Assembly (NCBI GenBank): GCA_001028025.1
Contig: LDAQ01000018.1
Coordinates: forward strand, 1-22,664
Source of the DNA: Faecalicatena fissicatena
GTDB taxonomy: Bacteria > Bacillota > Clostridia > Lachnospirales > Lachnospiraceae
Length of the DNA: 22,664 nucleotides
Direction: 5' to 3'
Shown here piece after piece: positions 21,431 through 22,664 of this stretch. Each line of letters begins with the position of its first letter. The first letter of the stretch is position 1. A model generated the notes under the pieces. It saw nothing but the letters and a program-made list of their open reading frames with translations. It ran no database searches and was not told where the DNA came from. Made by a program: the position numbers and the translations under genes.

Positions 21431-22516
21431 TTACTTAAAAACATCATCACCAAAACTGATCCCTACCATCTTTGCCTCTTTAATCAGGCTGCAGCCCGGA
21501 TCCACCGTCTTCAGCTTCCCTGCAACATCCTGGAGCGGTACCTTTGTTGTCTCCCCGTTTTTCATTGCAATCATATAGCCGAATTCTTCCTTCAGAATCA
21601 GTTCTGCTGCCGCCGCACCCACTCTTGTGGAAAATACACGGTCATACGCACACGGAGAACCACCCCTCTGGGTATGTCCCGGAACGGTAATACGTACTTC
21701 CTTGTCCGTTTTCTGCTGAATCTGTTCCGCCAGTTCATAGGCAATCGACGGATACTTTCTGTTTGCCAGCTTCTCCTTGTATTCCTTTTTCTTCAGCTGT
21801 GCATCCTCTTTGGAAACTGCTCCCTCAGCAACCGCCAGGATCGTAAATGGCTTGCCGGCCGCAGAACGCTTCTGGATCACATCCGCGATCACTTCAATAT
21901 CATAAGGAATCTCCGGAAGCAGAATAATATCAGCGCCCCCTGCAACCCCTGCATGAAGCGTAACATGCCCAACCTTGTGTCCCATTACTTCTATAATAAA
22001 TACACGGCTGTGTGAGGTCGCTGTTGTGTGGATCCTGTCAATCGTATCCGTGGCAATGTCCACTGCACTCTGGAACCCGAAGGTCATATCGGTTCCCCAG
22101 AGATCATTGTCAATCGTCTTCGGAAGCGTAATCACATTCAGTCCCTCTTCCCTCAGGAGATTGGCCGTCTTATGCGTACCATTGCCGCCCAGAATCACAA
22201 TGCAGTCCAGGCTCAGCTTATGGTATGTATGCTTCATAGCAGCCACCTTGTCCAGCCCGTTCGCATCCGGCACCCGCATCAGCTTAAACGGCTGTCTGGA
22301 TGTCCCCAGAATCGTGCCGCCCCGTGTCAGAATCCCGGAAAAATCCTTGGAGGTCAGCATCTCGAAGTTCGCATAAATCAAGCCCTTATAGCCATCTTTA
22401 AATCCATATATTTCCACATCATCACGCTTAGAACATACACCCTTTACTACGCCGCGCATTGCTGCATTCAATGCCTGGCAGTCTCCGCCGCTCGTCAGCA
22501 TACCAATTCTCAACAT
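21431..22516 (-). CDS. pfkA: 6-phosphofructokinase, mixed-donor (group III) type
   Basis: The 361-residue enzyme phosphorylates fructose-6-phosphate. T-S-G-G-D-C-Q-A-L-N is at 8-17, the donor-site motif reads G-G-N-G-T at 110-114, the catalytic motif P-K-T-I-D-N-D at 132-138 (Asp136 the base), E-V-M-G-H-K-V-G at 176-183 and G-H-T-Q-R-G-G-S-P at 280-288. The Gly at 113 is as in ATP enzymes (Asp in pyrophosphate enzymes), but Lys133 is typical of pyrophosphate and group III enzymes, and the usual Asp of G-G-D-G is Asn. The donor therefore cannot be decided. The start at 22516 has AGGAGG 9 bases upstream; an in-frame ATG at 22585 would read through the leader hairpin. Confidence 0.92.
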   Translation of the reverse strand: MLRIGMLTSGGDCQALNAAMRGVVKGVCSKRDDVEIYGFKDGYKGLIYANFEMLTSKDFSGILTRGGTILGTSRQPFKLMRVPDANGLDKVAAMKHTYHKLSLDCIVILGGNGTHKTANLLREEGLNVITLPKTIDNDLWGTDMTFGFQSAVDIATDTIDRIHTTATSHSRVFIIEVMGHKVGHVTLHAGVAGGADIILLPEIPYDIEVIADVIQKRSAAGKPFTILAVAEGAVSKEDAQLKKKEYKEKLANRKYPSIAYELAEQIQQKTDKEVRITVPGHTQRGGSPCAYDRVFSTRVGAAAAELILKEEFGYMIAMKNGETTKVPLQDVAGKLKTVDPGCSLIKEAKMVGISFGDDVFK

Positions 22517-22576
22517 AATCAAATCCTCCTTGTTCAAACTTCTGCCGCTTCCGCAGCAGATCTTATAAACTACAAG

Positions 22577-22600
22577 CAGCTCCACCGTAAGGTGAAGCTG
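22577..22600 (-). promoter_or_regulatory. leader hairpin of the phosphofructokinase gene
   Basis: CAGCTTCACC and GGTGGAGCTG on the minus strand pair over 10 bp (one G-U) around TTAC, beginning about 8 bases after the transcription start. No T-tract follows, so it is not a terminator; a 5' stabilising hairpin is the likely role. Confidence 0.55.
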
Positions 22601-22614
22601 TTCTTACTCTTATG

Positions 22615-22643
22615 ATTATACCCCATTTTGCATACCGTAACAA
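22615..22643 (-). promoter_or_regulatory. promoter of the phosphofructokinase gene
   Basis: TTGTTA, a 17-base spacer and a perfect TATAAT on the minus strand; start near 22608 and a leader of about 92 bases. Confidence 0.75.
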
Positions 22644-22664
22644 GACTTGAGTTTCCGCAGTTTT

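Noticed and set aside
1..22664. CRISPR array, prophage, rRNA operon or plasmid functions
   Set aside because: No regularly spaced direct repeats, no phage structural or integrase genes, and no rRNA or replication-initiator sequences were seen.

Overview
The window looks like a chromosomal segment of a low-to-mid GC member of the Clostridia, most likely Lachnospiraceae. The reasons are a dnaX-ybaB-recR cluster, a transketolase split into two genes next to a TalC-type transaldolase, an NTD-less DUF5711-like membrane protein beside a LysM protein, strong AGGAGG ribosome binding sites and sigma-A promoters close to TTGACA-N17-TATAAT. Genus cannot be settled from the sequence alone.

Layout. Positions 1-340 hold the start of a minus-strand ATP synthase subunit I-like membrane protein cut by the window edge. 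A 1.2 kb AT-rich gap follows, with palindromes and a promoter but no convincing gene. Positions 1578-5206 form an accessory regulatory patch: a LysR regulator, a decayed TetR-type regulator, a 50-residue ORF divergent from an AraC regulator, and an alpha/beta hydrolase that overlaps the AraC gene tail to tail. Positions 5538-7077 are a two-gene molybdenum unit (moaC, modC) without its usual partners. Two tRNA genes (Ala-TGC, Asn-GTT) come next, each part of one promoter-terminator unit. Positions 7695-9659 hold an SGNH hydrolase with a near-perfect promoter and operator-like palindrome, an unknown 128-residue protein and a GNAT acetyltransferase. Positions 9801-13031 are an envelope-associated module on the minus strand: a degenerate MPN-fold/TM/LysM protein, a DUF5711-like protein and a CvpA-family protein. 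Positions 13134-13892 encode a REP-associated tyrosine transposase (RAYT), followed by an HD-domain protein. From 14752 to the right end everything is on the minus strand and is core metabolism or DNA maintenance: split transketolase, transaldolase, a LacI regulator, recR, ybaB, dnaX and 6-phosphofructokinase.

The most unusual structure is a family of palindromes with core GGGTCAGACCC. Three full copies (14705, 16556, 19306) are 16-20 bp hairpins with related loops, each placed exactly in a gap between genes of the core region. A half copy (13129) supplies the stop codon of the RAYT gene. One full copy has two base changes that are matched on the opposite arm, so the hairpin is conserved rather than the bare sequence. 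This is a self-contained RAYT/REP system in a clostridial genome.

The sugar genes fit together: 6-phosphofructokinase at the right end belongs to glycolysis, and transaldolase plus two-subunit transketolase form the non-oxidative pentose phosphate branch, driven from a strong promoter at 17313-17341 that sits just downstream of the LacI-family gene. All functional statements are from sequence reading only; no database search was run.
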